The notes: generated by a model from the sequence alone, not told the origin. A DNA stretch of 64,000 bases from Breoghania corrubedonensis (GCF_003053845.1 NZ_QAYG01000010.1:62001-126000), one strand, 5' to 3'; shown: positions 46,809 through 56,339, numbered from the stretch's first letter. Numbers and translations: made by a program.

Positions 46809-49217
46809 ATGGCGCGGGCCCTCATCGGCAACGCGACAGGGCGACGCTTTGGCTTTTTTTCCAGGCGATGGAAATCAGCAAACGCCCGTTCGTCGAAGAC
46901 GACGCTCACCGGCCATATCCGGCTGCTGGCGCGCCCTGCCTATGCCCGCCTCGTTTCCACCGAAGGCATCCTTCGCCGCGCCATTCCCATCCTGAGCCTG
47001 CTGTTCGTGGCCTCTCTCGCCTGCTACCGGGCGGTCGAGATGACCAGCGAACACGCCGACACCGAAGCGCGGGCCCGCGACCAGCTCACGCTTATCGCCA
47101 CCGCGCTCGCTGCGCGGCTTTCCTCCCAGGAAGAGAACCTTCCCGAGGTCGGCTATCAGGCCGCGTTGCGCAACGCGCTGGCAGAGGCACTGCCGCCGCG
47201 CGCCACCAGCTATGGCCGCCAGATCCTGGTGACCAATCCGGAAGGCACGGTCGTCGCCTCCGCCCCCTCGCGCCCCGACCTTGAGCAGCGCTCTCTGATC
47301 TCGCTGATGGGTCCCAACCAGCCGCTCACCACATTCGGTGCGCGTGCCGGTGTGCTGGAGATCACCGAGGCCGACAGCGACGAGGTGCTGGCCACCGTCC
47401 ATCATCTCGACAGCAAGCTCGGTATGGTCGCCGTGGTCCAGTCGGTCGATGACATTTTCGCCGGCTGGCGCTCGTCGCTCCACGCCACCGTCACGCTGTT
47501 CGTGGGCACATCATCGGTGCTCATCGTCCTCATCTATGCCTTCTACAGCCAGGCCGCGCGCGCCGAACAGGCCGACGAGATCTACGATGCGGCGCGAACC
47601 CGCATCGACACGGCGCTCAATCGCGGCCGATGCGGCCTGTTCGACTGGGATCTCGGCCGCGGCCGGATGTTCTGGTCGGAAAGCATGTACGAGATTCTCG
47701 GCCAGCCGCCCAGCGACGAACTCGTCGGTTTCGCGGACTGGGCATCTCTCATGCACCCGGACGATGGAGACCTCTACGAGATCGCCTCCGAGCTTCTGGA
47801 AACGGGCGAGACGACCGTCGACCGCATGTTCCGCATGCGCCACGCGGATGGCTCCTGGATCTGGACCCGGGCGCGCGCCGAAGTCGTGCAGGAGCCGGGC
47901 GCAGCCTCGCCGCACCTCATCGGCATCGTGGTGGACGTGACCGAGCAACGCCAGCTTGAAGAATCCTCGCGCACCGCGGACCTCCGCCTTCGCGACGCCA
48001 TCGAGACCATCTCCGAGGCCTTCGTGCTTTGGGATACCTCGAACGAACTGGTGATGTGCAACACCAACTACATGGAGCTGCACAACCTGCCGGCCGCGCG
48101 CATCCACGCCGGCATGCCCTATGCCGAGGTCATGGAAAACGCCCGCCAGCCCGTCATCACCACCCACATCAAACCGGCCGACAGCCTGCCCGCCGGTTCG
48201 CGCTTTTATGAGGCGCAACTGGAAGACGGCCGCTGGCTTCAGATTTCCGAGCGCCGCACCAAGGACGGCGGCTACGTTTCGGTCGGCACCGACATCACCG
48301 CGCGCAAGCTGCACGAAGAAAAGCTGATGGACAGCGAGCGGCGGCTGATGGCGACCGTCGCCGACCTGCGCCAGTCTCGCCAGAAGCTGGAATATCAGGC
48401 CCAACAGCTTGTCGAGCTTGCCGAAAAATACGCCGAGGAAAAGACCCGCGCCGAGGATGCCAACCGCGCCAAGTCCGAATTCCTCGCCAACATGAGCCAC
48501 GAGCTCCGCACCCCGCTCAACGCCATCATCGGATTTTCCGAGATCATGGTGGGCGGCATGTTCGGCGAACTCGGCTCGGAGAAGTACGGCGACTATTGCC
48601 GCGACATTCACAAGTCCGGCACGCACCTGCTCGGCGTCATCAACGACATTCTCGACATGTCGAAGATCGAGGCGGGCCGGCTGGACCTGTCGTTCGACGA
48701 ACTCAACCTCGCCAGCTTCATCGACGAGACGATGCGGGTGATCACGACGGAAGCGGACGCCAAGGAAATCACTGTCGCCCGCGACGTGGCGCCCGATCTG
48801 TCTGTCAACGCCGACAGCAAGGCGGTCCGGCAGATTCTCCTGAATCTGATGTCGAACGCCGTGAAGTTCACGCCCAAGGGCGGAAAGATGACCGTTAAGG
48901 CCCGCCCCAGCGGCAAGGCCTATGTCGCGATCTCGATCACCGACAACGGCATCGGCATCGCCCGCAAGGATATCGACCGGCTGGCAAGCCCCTTCGTGCA
49001 GGTGGAGAACCAGTTCACCAAGAGCCACCAGGGCTCCGGCCTCGGCCTCGCCATCGCCCGTTCGCTGGTCGATCTCCACGACGGTACCATGGAGATCAAG
49101 TCGCGGGTCGGCGTCGGCACCACGGTGACGGTCACCCTGCCGATCAAGCAGGGCGACGGCACGCCGCGCTTGACGGCAGCGGACGAAAGCGACGCGGGAG
49201 AGGCCCTGCGGGCCTGA
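46809..49217 (+). CDS. PAS-domain sensor histidine kinase (PdhS/DivJ-like core)
   Basis: The 802-residue protein starts at the ATG at 46809 with GAAGGA upstream; TTG at 46794 is an alternative. It has two membrane helices (about 58-75 and 225-245) around a periplasmic region, a PAS/PAC domain (270-385), a second PAS (395-500), a short coiled coil, a HisKA domain with phospho-acceptor His564 (MSHELRTPLNAIIGFSE), and a HATPase domain (NLMSNAVKFTPKGG, DNGIGI, GSGLGLAIARSLVD). The phospho-acceptor domain looks like the PdhS/DivJ/PleC group that acts on DivK in alphaproteobacteria. There is no receiver domain and no adjacent response regulator. Confidence 0.9.
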   Translation: MARALIGNATGRRFGFFSRRWKSANARSSKTTLTGHIRLLARPAYARLVSTEGILRRAIPILSLLFVASLACYRAVEMTSEHADTEARARDQLTLIATALAARLSSQEENLPEVGYQAALRNALAEALPPRATSYGRQILVTNPEGTVVASAPSRPDLEQRSLISLMGPNQPLTTFGARAGVLEITEADSDEVLATVHHLDSKLGMVAVVQSVDDIFAGWRSSLHATVTLFVGTSSVLIVLIYAFYSQAARAEQADEIYDAARTRIDTALNRGRCGLFDWDLGRGRMFWSESMYEILGQPPSDELVGFADWASLMHPDDGDLYEIASELLETGETTVDRMFRMRHADGSWIWTRARAEVVQEPGAASPHLIGIVVDVTEQRQLEESSRTADLRLRDAIETISEAFVLWDTSNELVMCNTNYMELHNLPAARIHAGMPYAEVMENARQPVITTHIKPADSLPAGSRFYEAQLEDGRWLQISERRTKDGGYVSVGTDITARKLHEEKLMDSERRLMATVADLRQSRQKLEYQAQQLVELAEKYAEEKTRAEDANRAKSEFLANMSHELRTPLNAIIGFSEIMVGGMFGELGSEKYGDYCRDIHKSGTHLLGVINDILDMSKIEAGRLDLSFDELNLASFIDETMRVITTEADAKEITVARDVAPDLSVNADSKAVRQILLNLMSNAVKFTPKGGKMTVKARPSGKAYVAISITDNGIGIARKDIDRLASPFVQVENQFTKSHQGSGLGLAIARSLVDLHDGTMEIKSRVGVGTTVTVTLPIKQGDGTPRLTAADESDAGEALRA

Positions 49218-49380
49218 GATCTAAGGCGCGCCGCCCCCTTCCTTCCTCCCCCTTTTCACCACCCCGCTTGCGACTGGGACGAGCACGGTTTGCCTGTGCC
49301 GCGGATCACGCTTCAACAAACTCGCGAAAGCACGTCATCTGACGATTTTGCAGCGCTCTCGCACGTCGAGAAACACAGAA

Positions 49381-49398
49381 GCCCGGGAAATCCCGGGC
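49381..49398 (-). terminator. probable terminator of the GlcG-like gene
   Basis: An 8-bp perfect stem (GCCCGGGA, loop of two, TCCCGGGC) lies 67 bases past the GlcG-like stop. On the minus strand it is followed by TTCTGTGTTTCTC, a T-rich tail. Confidence 0.7.
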
Positions 49399-49464
49399 CT
49401 CTGCCTGTCGCGCATCGCATCCTTGCGGCCGATGTCTCGCAAGCGCGAGCACCGCACAAACTGC

Positions 49465-49962
49465 CTACTTGATGACGGCGGCCCCCGCCTTGGCGACGCT
49501 CTCGTCCTCGTCCACGCTGCCGCCGCTGACGCCGATCGCGCCGACGATGACATTGTTCGCATCCACCAGCAGCACACCGCCGGCGAACAGGATCAGACCG
49601 TTATTGCTGGCCTCTATGCCATAGAGCGGCTGACCGACCTGGGAAACGGCCCCCAGGGCACGGGTGGTCATGTTGAAATAGCGGGCCGTGACCGCCTTCT
49701 TGATCGAGATATCGATGCTGCCGATAAAGGCGTCTTCCTGACGGACAAAGGCCTTGAGGTTGCCGCCCGCATCGACGACGGCGATATTCATCGGCACCTT
49801 GATTTCTTCGGCCTTCTTCAGTGCCGCCGCGACGATCTTCTGCGCTTGCGCCAGGGTGATATCGCCCGGCAGGGTCTTGACGACATCGCCCGCGAAGGCA
49901 GAAACGCCGCCAAACAACACAAGCGAGAGAGCGACAATCCACGAAAACAGCATTTTCCGCAT
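49465..49962 (-). CDS. exported GlcG/HbpS-like haem-binding domain protein
   Basis: The 165-residue protein starts at the ATG at 49962 with AAAGGAA upstream. Residues 1-24 are a signal peptide (VSAFA-GD). The rest is one GlcG/HbpS (DUF336) domain: ALKKAEEIKVPMNIAVVDAGGNLKAFVRQEDA, SIDISIKKAVTARYFNM and FAGGVLLVDANNVIVGAIGVSGGSVDEDE. HbpS from Streptomyces binds haem and acts as an accessory sensor; other members lie in glycolate operons. Being exported and monocistronic, this one is probably a periplasmic accessory protein of unknown partner. Confidence 0.87.
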   Translation of the reverse strand: MRKMLFSWIVALSLVLFGGVSAFAGDVVKTLPGDITLAQAQKIVAAALKKAEEIKVPMNIAVVDAGGNLKAFVRQEDAFIGSIDISIKKAVTARYFNMTTRALGAVSQVGQPLYGIEASNNGLILFAGGVLLVDANNVIVGAIGVSGGSVDEDESVAKAGAAVIK

Positions 49963-50278
49963 GGTCGGTTCCTTTAAGCTGTCTATCGGGTCAGTACTTT
50001 GTACAAACCCGCGCCACATCGAGCCGCAGATCCCCCTCGACCGACAGCAATCCCGAATAACCGCCCGCCCTCATCAAATAAATTCGAGACCAGATCCCGA
50101 CTACGCCCGTCATTGCTTGGACGCAACAGTCTCCAGACCACCCATACAATTTGCCACATGCGGAAAGGGACGCTTGTACGGCCCTTTCTTTTTGAATCGG
50201 TACAAGAATGACGCAGCTCTGAAAGCCTCTTTGCCGATCAGATCGAGGCAATCCGATTGGCGGATGCGCCGGAGCATA

Positions 50279-50316
50279 CGCTTTCCGATCAAATGGATCC
50301 GTTTGATCGGAAAGCG
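50279..50316. repeat. perfect 15-bp inverted repeat
   Basis: CGCTTTCCGATCAAA and its exact complement flank TGGATCCG, next to the dispersed repeat copy at 50316-50356. The 482-bp gap 49963-50444 has no gene; this hairpin and the adjacent repeat are its main content, with a smaller CCCATTC/GAATGGG hairpin at 50393-50414. Confidence 0.75.
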
Positions 50317-50356
50317 CGCTAGCGCGTTTCATGGTTTGGCGGAACCGGATCGCAGG
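50316..50356. repeat. dispersed 41-bp repeat, copy A
   Basis: The element runs from GCGCTAG through TTTCATGGTT and GGCGGAACCGGATCG. Copy B at 56299-56339 matches it in 37 of 41 positions. Both copies lie between genes and are on the same strand; both are followed within about 25 bases by GCCCATCC. Confidence 0.85.
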
Positions 50357-50444
50357 TCTTCGCGCCGCTGCCCATCCCTATCCGTTGCAAGCCCCATTCA
50401 TCAGATAGAATGGGCCACGCGCCTCCGTCTAACCGTGAATTGCC

Positions 50445-51419
50445 CTAACGCCGGCCGGAGGTGTCCGGCTGCCATTCGGCGGTGATGCGGGTGCCGGGCA
50501 GCGCCGCGGCGACATCCTCCGCGGTGTGGATTTCGCCTCGGGCAGCGCCTTCCAGAAGCCTGGTGCCGTCGAGGCCGCCATCCGGCCCGAACAATGCCAG
50601 ACGCAAAAAGCCGCGCGGATGGGGCAAGGTCTCAATGAAGGCGTTCAGCGCCTCGCCGGATGCCTTCGGCAGGAACGCGTCGGGGCTGGCCGCGATCCAG
50701 ACCGTACCTATCTTGCGAACGCGATCCATGACCGTATCGGGCTCAGCCGCGACCGCGTTTCCGAGCAGACTTCCGAACGTCTGGACGAAAACCTGCTCGA
50801 ACTGGCCGTGAAAGCCGCTTTCAAAGGTGATCTCGTTGACCCGTACCTTCGACACTTCCTCTATCGTCTTGAGCCTGCGCGTCGGATCCACGTTCGAAAA
50901 GGAGGCTGTCATCCTCGTGTCGTTGTCGCCAAGCGAATCCACGGAGAAGTCGGAGATGACGAGTTTGCGGGTTTGCGGATCCCACTCATAGGCCAGATGC
51001 AGGTCCCTCTTGCCGGCCTCGGCGCCAACCCGCAGGGTCCATCGGAACCACTCCATGTCGCTTTTGCCATCGAGCGCGGCGGAGGGGTCGGGATAGGCGC
51101 CGACCACGGTCAGATCGACGGCAAGCGGAGGCCGTCCTTCGCCAAGCGCGCCAAGGTCGCGCCCCGTCCAGGTGATCGCGTCGGCCCGCAGCAGGGGCGT
51201 ATACGTCGAGGCCCCCCGGGCCCTGACCACGATCCCTTCCACATGGCAACGCCCGTCCACCACCGTGACCGGGCCGTCCGTCGTCACGTCACCGCCTTCG
51301 TTCAGGCCGACGATCGCATCGAAGGTGTTCCGGCAATCGCTTTGCGTCATCGTCTCGTTTGCGCTCGCAGAACCGATGACGGCTCCGCCAGCAAGCAGCA
51401 TGGCGATCAGTGTCTTCAC
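50445..51419 (-). CDS. exported hypothetical protein
   Basis: The 324-residue protein has a signal peptide (residues 1-20, SASA-NE) and no membrane helix after it. Two cysteines (Cys29 and Cys58) could pair. The mature part alternates short beta-rich stretches (SFSNVDPTRRL, RVNEITFESGFHGQF) and looks like an outer-membrane-facing or periplasmic lipid-binding fold, but no family is recognised. It lies between the GlcG-like gene and an EF-hand gene on the same strand. Confidence 0.7.
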   Translation of the reverse strand: MKTLIAMLLAGGAVIGSASANETMTQSDCRNTFDAIVGLNEGGDVTTDGPVTVVDGRCHVEGIVVRARGASTYTPLLRADAITWTGRDLGALGEGRPPLAVDLTVVGAYPDPSAALDGKSDMEWFRWTLRVGAEAGKRDLHLAYEWDPQTRKLVISDFSVDSLGDNDTRMTASFSNVDPTRRLKTIEEVSKVRVNEITFESGFHGQFEQVFVQTFGSLLGNAVAAEPDTVMDRVRKIGTVWIAASPDAFLPKASGEALNAFIETLPHPRGFLRLALFGPDGGLDGTRLLEGAARGEIHTAEDVAAALPGTRITAEWQPDTSGRR

Positions 51420-51481
51420 GCAACAGTCCTTTTTCGTCGCGTCGCTTCAGGGCATCGGGTGGCCAACCCTGTATACGAAAA

Positions 51482-51499
51482 GGGCCGCAATTGCGGCCC
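51482..51499. terminator. palindromic terminator after the EF-hand gene
   Basis: GGGCCGCAATTGCGGCCC is a perfect 18-bp palindrome, 40 bases past the EF-hand gene stop; on the minus strand TTTTCG follows. It should end transcription of that gene before the downstream hypothetical gene. Confidence 0.75.
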
Positions 51500-51538
51500 C
51501 TCTCTTTTCTCATGTCGCAAGCGTCGGCTGCGTCGGGC

Positions 51539-52246
51539 TTACTGTGCCGCGTCGCTGTCGTCCGAACGGCCATTGTCGAGATCGGCCGGAGCAGAGGACG
51601 GCGTATCGTCGTCCTGCATTCCCCAGCCCGGCATGCCACGGCCCATGCCGCCATAGCCCATGCCATTCGGCATCATGCCGCCGCGTATCCCTGCCTGGCA
51701 GGGGCCGCCTTTGCCCCAGCCACGATGATGACCGCCCCAGCCGCCGTGTCCTCGGCCCATCATCGGCATCATGACGCCCACTTCCTCGGCATCGACCTCA
51801 CCGTCATTGTTTCGGTCGAGCAGAGCAAAGCGCTTGGCCCGGAAAGTGTCGAACTCTTCCTTGGTCACGTTACCGTCGCCGTTGGCGTCGAAGGGCGCGG
51901 ACATACGCGCGACACGCTCTTCCATCCGCTTGGTCATGGCCTGAACGATTTCATCCCTGGTGACCGTGCCGTCCTTGTTCGTGTCGAAACGCGCGAAGAA
52001 GGGGCCGGCTTGGCCGAGAAACTCGTCCTTGGTCACCTTGCCGTCCTTGTTCGTATCCATCATCTGGAACATCCCCATCCTGGGGCCGCCCGGACGACCG
52101 TCGGGGCCGCCGGCCGGGCCGTTCGCCCCGGGCTGCATCCGGCCCTGTGCCACCGCAACACCGGCGAAGGCGGACGCCGCCACGGCGATACCGGCGCCGG
52201 AGAGAATGAGTGCGCGGGTTAAGGTCTTCTTCGATTTCGCTGTCAT
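51539..52246 (-). CDS. exported EF-hand calcium-binding protein
   Basis: The 235-residue protein has a signal peptide (AVAQG near residue 34) and four EF-hand loops: DTNKDGKVTKDE (64-75), DTNKDGTVTRDE (87-98), DANGDGNVTKEE and DRNNDGEVDAEE. All have Asp/Asn at positions 1, 3 and 5 and Glu at 12, so they should bind Ca2+. The C-terminus is rich in glycine, methionine and histidine (GRGHGGWGGHHRGWG, GGMMPNGMGYGGMGRGM), which might bind copper or other metals; that is inference. It may be a periplasmic calcium buffer or sensor. Confidence 0.9.
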   Translation of the reverse strand: MTAKSKKTLTRALILSGAGIAVAASAFAGVAVAQGRMQPGANGPAGGPDGRPGGPRMGMFQMMDTNKDGKVTKDEFLGQAGPFFARFDTNKDGTVTRDEIVQAMTKRMEERVARMSAPFDANGDGNVTKEEFDTFRAKRFALLDRNNDGEVDAEEVGVMMPMMGRGHGGWGGHHRGWGKGGPCQAGIRGGMMPNGMGYGGMGRGMPGWGMQDDDTPSSAPADLDNGRSDDSDAAQ

Positions 52247-52338
52247 AGCTTATGCAACTCCTCTTGCATCGATATCCTGGATGCTTTTCAGGATTGCAAC
52301 ATGACAGCGGCTGGCTGAACCCCGGATGAACCGCGCCT

Positions 52339-55300
52339 TCATTTTTCCTTTTCTTTTGCTTCCCGTGATTTCACTGCACCGACTATCTTTTCGAATGTTT
52401 TCCGGACCGCACTTTGCGTTTCCTTCACATACACTTCGAGCCGTGCAAAATCGGTCTGATGAGCGGAACGGGCGATCAGTTCCAGAACGCCGACCGGCGC
52501 GGCGTCGCGGTCGAAGCCCTCGCCGACCGACAGGCGCAGGATCTGGGTCAGCGTGTGGTAGAGCCGGATGGCGGGAACGAGGACCTCCGCATCGCCGACC
52601 GGCAGCACGCCTGCCTCCGCCGCGCGCGCAAGCGCCGTCTCCGTCGTCTGCGACAGGATTTGCGGATGTTCGGCCGCGTGCGCGAGCTGCAGGTACTGGG
52701 CGATGAACTCAATATCGATGATGCCGCCGGCCACCGTCTTCAGCGCCCAGATGTCGCTGGTGCCCTTTTCCGCCTCGATGCGCGCCCGCATATCGGCGAC
52801 ATCGGCGCGCAACGCCGCGTCGTCGCGCGGCCGGCAGAGAATATCGCGAATGACCGCCCGCACCTTTTCCGCCAGCCCTTCATCGCCCGCGATCACGTCG
52901 GCGCGCGTCAGCGCCATGTGTTCCCAGGTCCAGGCGTTTTCCGCCTGATAGACGGAAAAAGACGACAGGCGGGTGGCGAGCGGCCCGGCATTGCCCGAAG
53001 GGCGCAGCCTGAAATCGACTTCATACAGCGAGCCTTCCGCCGTCGGCGCGGAAATCGCGGCAACAAGGCGCTGCGTGAGCCGCATGTAATATTGCGAGGA
53101 GGAAAGCGCGCGCCTCCCGTCCGAGGCCGTCACCTCGTCAGGAAAGTCGTAAAGCAGGATCATGTCGAGGTCGGAGGTCGGCGTCATCTCCAGACCGCCG
53201 AGCTTGCCCATGGCGAGCACGACCACCTCGCCGCCCGGCACCCGGCCGGAGACCTCGGCCAGATGGTCGGCGGCGCGCACCAGAAGTGCACGCACCAGCA
53301 CACGCGCGAGCCTCGAATAGGCACGGCCCGCCTGACCCGGATTGAGCGTGTCGGACAGAAGCCTCACGCCGATCAGGAACATCTGCTCCTGACCGAAGAT
53401 GCGGGCGCGGTCGAGCGCGTCCTCGTAGGAACGCGCCTGGGCGAGCGTCGTCTCCAGCCGCTCGGCGAAATCGGCCTCGCGCGGCATATCCTCGTAGAAG
53501 CTTGGATCGAGGATAGCGTCGAGCACGCTGGCGCGCTGGGAGACAATCTCCGACATGCGCGGCGCCTCGCCCATGATGGTGGCAAGCAGCGACAGCAGAT
53601 GCGGATTGGCGTGCAGCAGCGAAAAAAGCGGCACGCCGGCCGGCAGCCGCGACAGGAACCTGTCGAAGGCCATCAGCGCGGCATCGGCGTTGGTGGTGCG
53701 GCCGAGCGCATCGATGAGCACGGGGTGAAGCTCGGTCAGCCGCTCGCGCGCCTTGGCGGAGCGCGTCGCGGGATAGCGCCCGAAATGCCAGGACTTGACG
53801 ATGCGGATCGCATCGAGCGGCCGCTTGAAGCCGATGCGCGACAGCGTCTCCAGCGTGTCGGGATCGTCGTCGTCGCCGGTGAAAACGAGATTGCCCAGCT
53901 CCGACGACAGTTCCGGCTCCGCCTCGAAGAGATCGGCATAGTGCTTCTGGACGATCTTCAGCCGGGCACGCAGGGCATCACCGAAGCTCTCCACGTCGGC
54001 GAACCCCATCAGGGCCGCGATGCGCATCACGCCCTCGTCCGTCTCCGGCAATGTGTGGGTCTGCTCGTCGTTGACCATCTGGATGCGGTGTTCGACGCAA
54101 CGCAGAAAGCGGTAGGCCTCGTCGAGTTCGGCGCGCGCCTCGTCGTCCACCCAGCCCTCGGCCCGCAACCGCCCCAGCATCTCAAGCGTACGCCGGCTGC
54201 GAAGTCTCGGGTTACGCCCGCCGGCGATGAGCTGCTGGGTCTGGACGAAGAACTCGATCTCGCGGATGCCGCCGCGCCCGAGCTTGACGTTGTGCCCGGC
54301 AACCGCGATCGCCCCGTGGCCCTTGTGGGCGTTGATCTGGCGCTTGATGGAGTGAACGTCGGCGATGGCCGCGAAGTCGAGATGCTTGCGCCAGATGAAG
54401 GGCGAGATCTCGTGCAAAAAGCTCTGCCCGGCCTTGATGTCGCCAGCACAGGGGCGCGCCTTGATCAGCGCCGCACGCTCCCAGTTCTGCCCCATGCTCT
54501 CGTAATAGATCAGCGCGGCGGGAACGCTCATGGCGATGGGCGTGGCGCCCGGGTCGGGGCGCAGGCGCAGGTCGGTACGGAAGACGTATCCGTCGGCGGT
54601 GCGCTCCTGCATGATCTTGACGAGCTTCTTGGTGAGCCGCACGAACTCCACCGGCGCCTCCGCACCGGCCGCCATTGGCGCGACATGCGGATCGTAGAGC
54701 ACGATCAGATCGATATCGGAGGAATAGTTCAGTTCGCCCGCACCGTGCTTGCCCATGGCAAGCACGATCCAGCCGCTGTCCTTCGCCGGGTCTTCCGGAT
54801 CGACCGGCTCGAACTTGCCCTTTCCGGCAAGCTCGGTGAGCAGGAAGCGGATCGTGGCATCGAGCGCGGCATCGGCGAGCGCGGTCAACGAGGCCGTCAC
54901 CGGTTCCAGCGGCCAGGTGCCGGAGAGATCGGCGAGCGCGACCGCAAGCGCGGCCTCGGCCTTGGCGCGGCGCAGGTCGTGTTCAAGGGCGGCCTCGCTG
55001 TCGGGCCGCAGCGCGCGCACCTCGTCGAGCAGGCGAAGCACGAAGTCGGCAGGATCGCTCTCCAGGATCCGCGTCAGGCGGTCCGGCTCGGCCATCGCGA
55101 GATCGCGCAAGTAAGGTGCGTTGGCGAAAACGCCTGCGAGAAACGGCTTGAGCGCATCGTCGCGCGCCAGAACCGCCTCAAGGCGTGCAGCGCCCTCGCC
55201 CGCCTTTTCGACGATGTCATTGATCACCTCGCCATTGGGGCCGCCTTCGGGGACATCGGGCACGATATCAATGCGCTCGGCAAGCGGGCCACCCCCGCAC

Positions 55301-55356
55301 AGGGCTTTGATCGCGGCCACCACCGTCCCGTCCTCGTCGCCCGCCGCCCAGTTCAT
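52339..55356 (-). CDS. glnE: bifunctional glutamine-synthetase adenylyltransferase/deadenylyltransferase
   Basis: The protein has 1005 residues from the ATG at 55356 with GGAG upstream; an ATG at 55389 adds 11. Two nucleotidyltransferase domains are visible. The N-terminal deadenylylase has MGKHGAGELNYSSDIDLIVLYD, and the C-terminal adenylylase has MGKLGGLEMTPTSDLDMILLYD, each with the GxxxxxxSDxDxxxxYD catalytic pattern. GlnE adds AMP to glutamine synthetase when nitrogen is plentiful and removes it when nitrogen is scarce, under GlnB control. Location next to a two-component pair, degP and the ccm genes matches other Rhizobiales. Confidence 0.97.
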   Translation of the reverse strand: MNWAAGDEDGTVVAAIKALCGGGPLAERIDIVPDVPEGGPNGEVINDIVEKAGEGAARLEAVLARDDALKPFLAGVFANAPYLRDLAMAEPDRLTRILESDPADFVLRLLDEVRALRPDSEAALEHDLRRAKAEAALAVALADLSGTWPLEPVTASLTALADAALDATIRFLLTELAGKGKFEPVDPEDPAKDSGWIVLAMGKHGAGELNYSSDIDLIVLYDPHVAPMAAGAEAPVEFVRLTKKLVKIMQERTADGYVFRTDLRLRPDPGATPIAMSVPAALIYYESMGQNWERAALIKARPCAGDIKAGQSFLHEISPFIWRKHLDFAAIADVHSIKRQINAHKGHGAIAVAGHNVKLGRGGIREIEFFVQTQQLIAGGRNPRLRSRRTLEMLGRLRAEGWVDDEARAELDEAYRFLRCVEHRIQMVNDEQTHTLPETDEGVMRIAALMGFADVESFGDALRARLKIVQKHYADLFEAEPELSSELGNLVFTGDDDDPDTLETLSRIGFKRPLDAIRIVKSWHFGRYPATRSAKARERLTELHPVLIDALGRTTNADAALMAFDRFLSRLPAGVPLFSLLHANPHLLSLLATIMGEAPRMSEIVSQRASVLDAILDPSFYEDMPREADFAERLETTLAQARSYEDALDRARIFGQEQMFLIGVRLLSDTLNPGQAGRAYSRLARVLVRALLVRAADHLAEVSGRVPGGEVVVLAMGKLGGLEMTPTSDLDMILLYDFPDEVTASDGRRALSSSQYYMRLTQRLVAAISAPTAEGSLYEVDFRLRPSGNAGPLATRLSSFSVYQAENAWTWEHMALTRADVIAGDEGLAEKVRAVIRDILCRPRDDAALRADVADMRARIEAEKGTSDIWALKTVAGGIIDIEFIAQYLQLAHAAEHPQILSQTTETALARAAEAGVLPVGDAEVLVPAIRLYHTLTQILRLSVGEGFDRDAAPVGVLELIARSAHQTDFARLEVYVKETQSAVRKTFEKIVGAVKSREAKEKEK

Positions 55357-55606
55357 GAGGTTATCTCCACCCTTGTGCTTTGTTGCCATCCCGTTTGCCA
55401 GTTTCGAGGGGCGCTGTCATCCCTGACGGAGGGTGGAGCACCGGTCGGTCCGGGAGAGCGCCGTCGTTACCGTCTTGCTGTCCCCTCTCCATCGCGCTTA
55501 AATGAGTGTATCGCATACGGTTTCATGCCCCGATCTCCACGGCGTGGTCCCCATTTCCGTCGCCATCCGAGAATGGATCGTTTTCAACGACAAGATGTGT
55601 GTTGCG

Positions 55607-56305
55607 ATGCAATTCAGAATTCACTTGATACGGCTCCTGCTTGTCTGCGCCTTCGCCCTCGACATTCTTGCTCCCGCCGCAGCCGACGAAATTTGGCAAG
55701 GACTGGAGAGTGGAGATCTCGTCGCTGTGGAAACCACGGGGCCGCTGGCGACCTTCCTGAAGCAGGCGACGGGCAGCCGTCTGACGCATATCGGCATCAT
55801 GCGAAACACCGGCGGCGGCCCCTATATCATCGATTCCACACCGCAGGAGGGCGTGTTCGAAGCCGATATAGAAGCCTTCATCGCGCGCGGGATTGCAGGT
55901 CATTACGCGGTCTATCGTTTCGACGGGCTTGAACACCCCGCCCAAGAAAACCACCCCGCCATTAAGGCGGCATACGACCACCACTATCTGAAACCCTACG
56001 ACCCGTTCTTCAGGCGGGAAACGTCGACGTTCTACGATGCGGAACTCATCTGGACAGCCTATGCCGAGGCCGGGGCCGAGCTTGGGGAATTTCAGCGCCT
56101 ACGGGACCTTGGGGCCGATACGCCCGAAGGCCGCGCGATTTTTCTTCACGACTGGCGACACAATCCGGGCTGCAAGAGCACAGCAAGCGCAGGTTTCGAA
56201 GCATGCTGGGAGAGGATCCTCGACCACAAGATCATCACCCCGGCAAGCATCCTGCGCGACCCGAGGCTGCGGCGCGTCCATTCCACCTTTCCCGGCGAGC
56301 GCTAG
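55607..56305 (+). CDS. exported YiiX/YebB-like (permuted NlpC/P60) protein
   Basis: The 232-residue protein has a signal peptide (residues 1-26, PAAADE). It shows the GD (36-37) and the His61 in THIGI of the YiiX/YebB group, a permuted NlpC/P60 fold acting on peptides or acyl groups. The third motif, normally YCSEL with the nucleophile Cys, is FYDAEL at 142-147, with Asp144 in place of the cysteine. That suggests an inactive or altered enzyme, if the alignment is right. The stop TAG is part of a dispersed repeat that begins at 56299. It is divergent from glnE. Confidence 0.72.
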   Translation: MQFRIHLIRLLLVCAFALDILAPAAADEIWQGLESGDLVAVETTGPLATFLKQATGSRLTHIGIMRNTGGGPYIIDSTPQEGVFEADIEAFIARGIAGHYAVYRFDGLEHPAQENHPAIKAAYDHHYLKPYDPFFRRETSTFYDAELIWTAYAEAGAELGEFQRLRDLGADTPEGRAIFLHDWRHNPGCKSTASAGFEACWERILDHKIITPASILRDPRLRRVHSTFPGER

Positions 56306-56339
56306 ATCGTTTCATGGTTCGGCGGAACCGGATCGCGGG
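56299..56339. repeat. dispersed 41-bp repeat, copy B
   Basis: Matches copy A (50316-50356) in 37 of 41 positions. The GCGCTAG start overlaps the last codon and TAG stop of the YiiX-like gene, so the element appears to have supplied its stop codon. Confidence 0.85.

Noticed and set aside
52414-55932. A 1172-codon plus-strand open frame opposite glnE
   Set aside because: It lies antisense to a clear glnE with both catalytic motifs; the composition (many Arg, Gln, His, Asp) is what the complementary frame of a GC-rich gene gives, and no family motif or ribosome binding site is seen.
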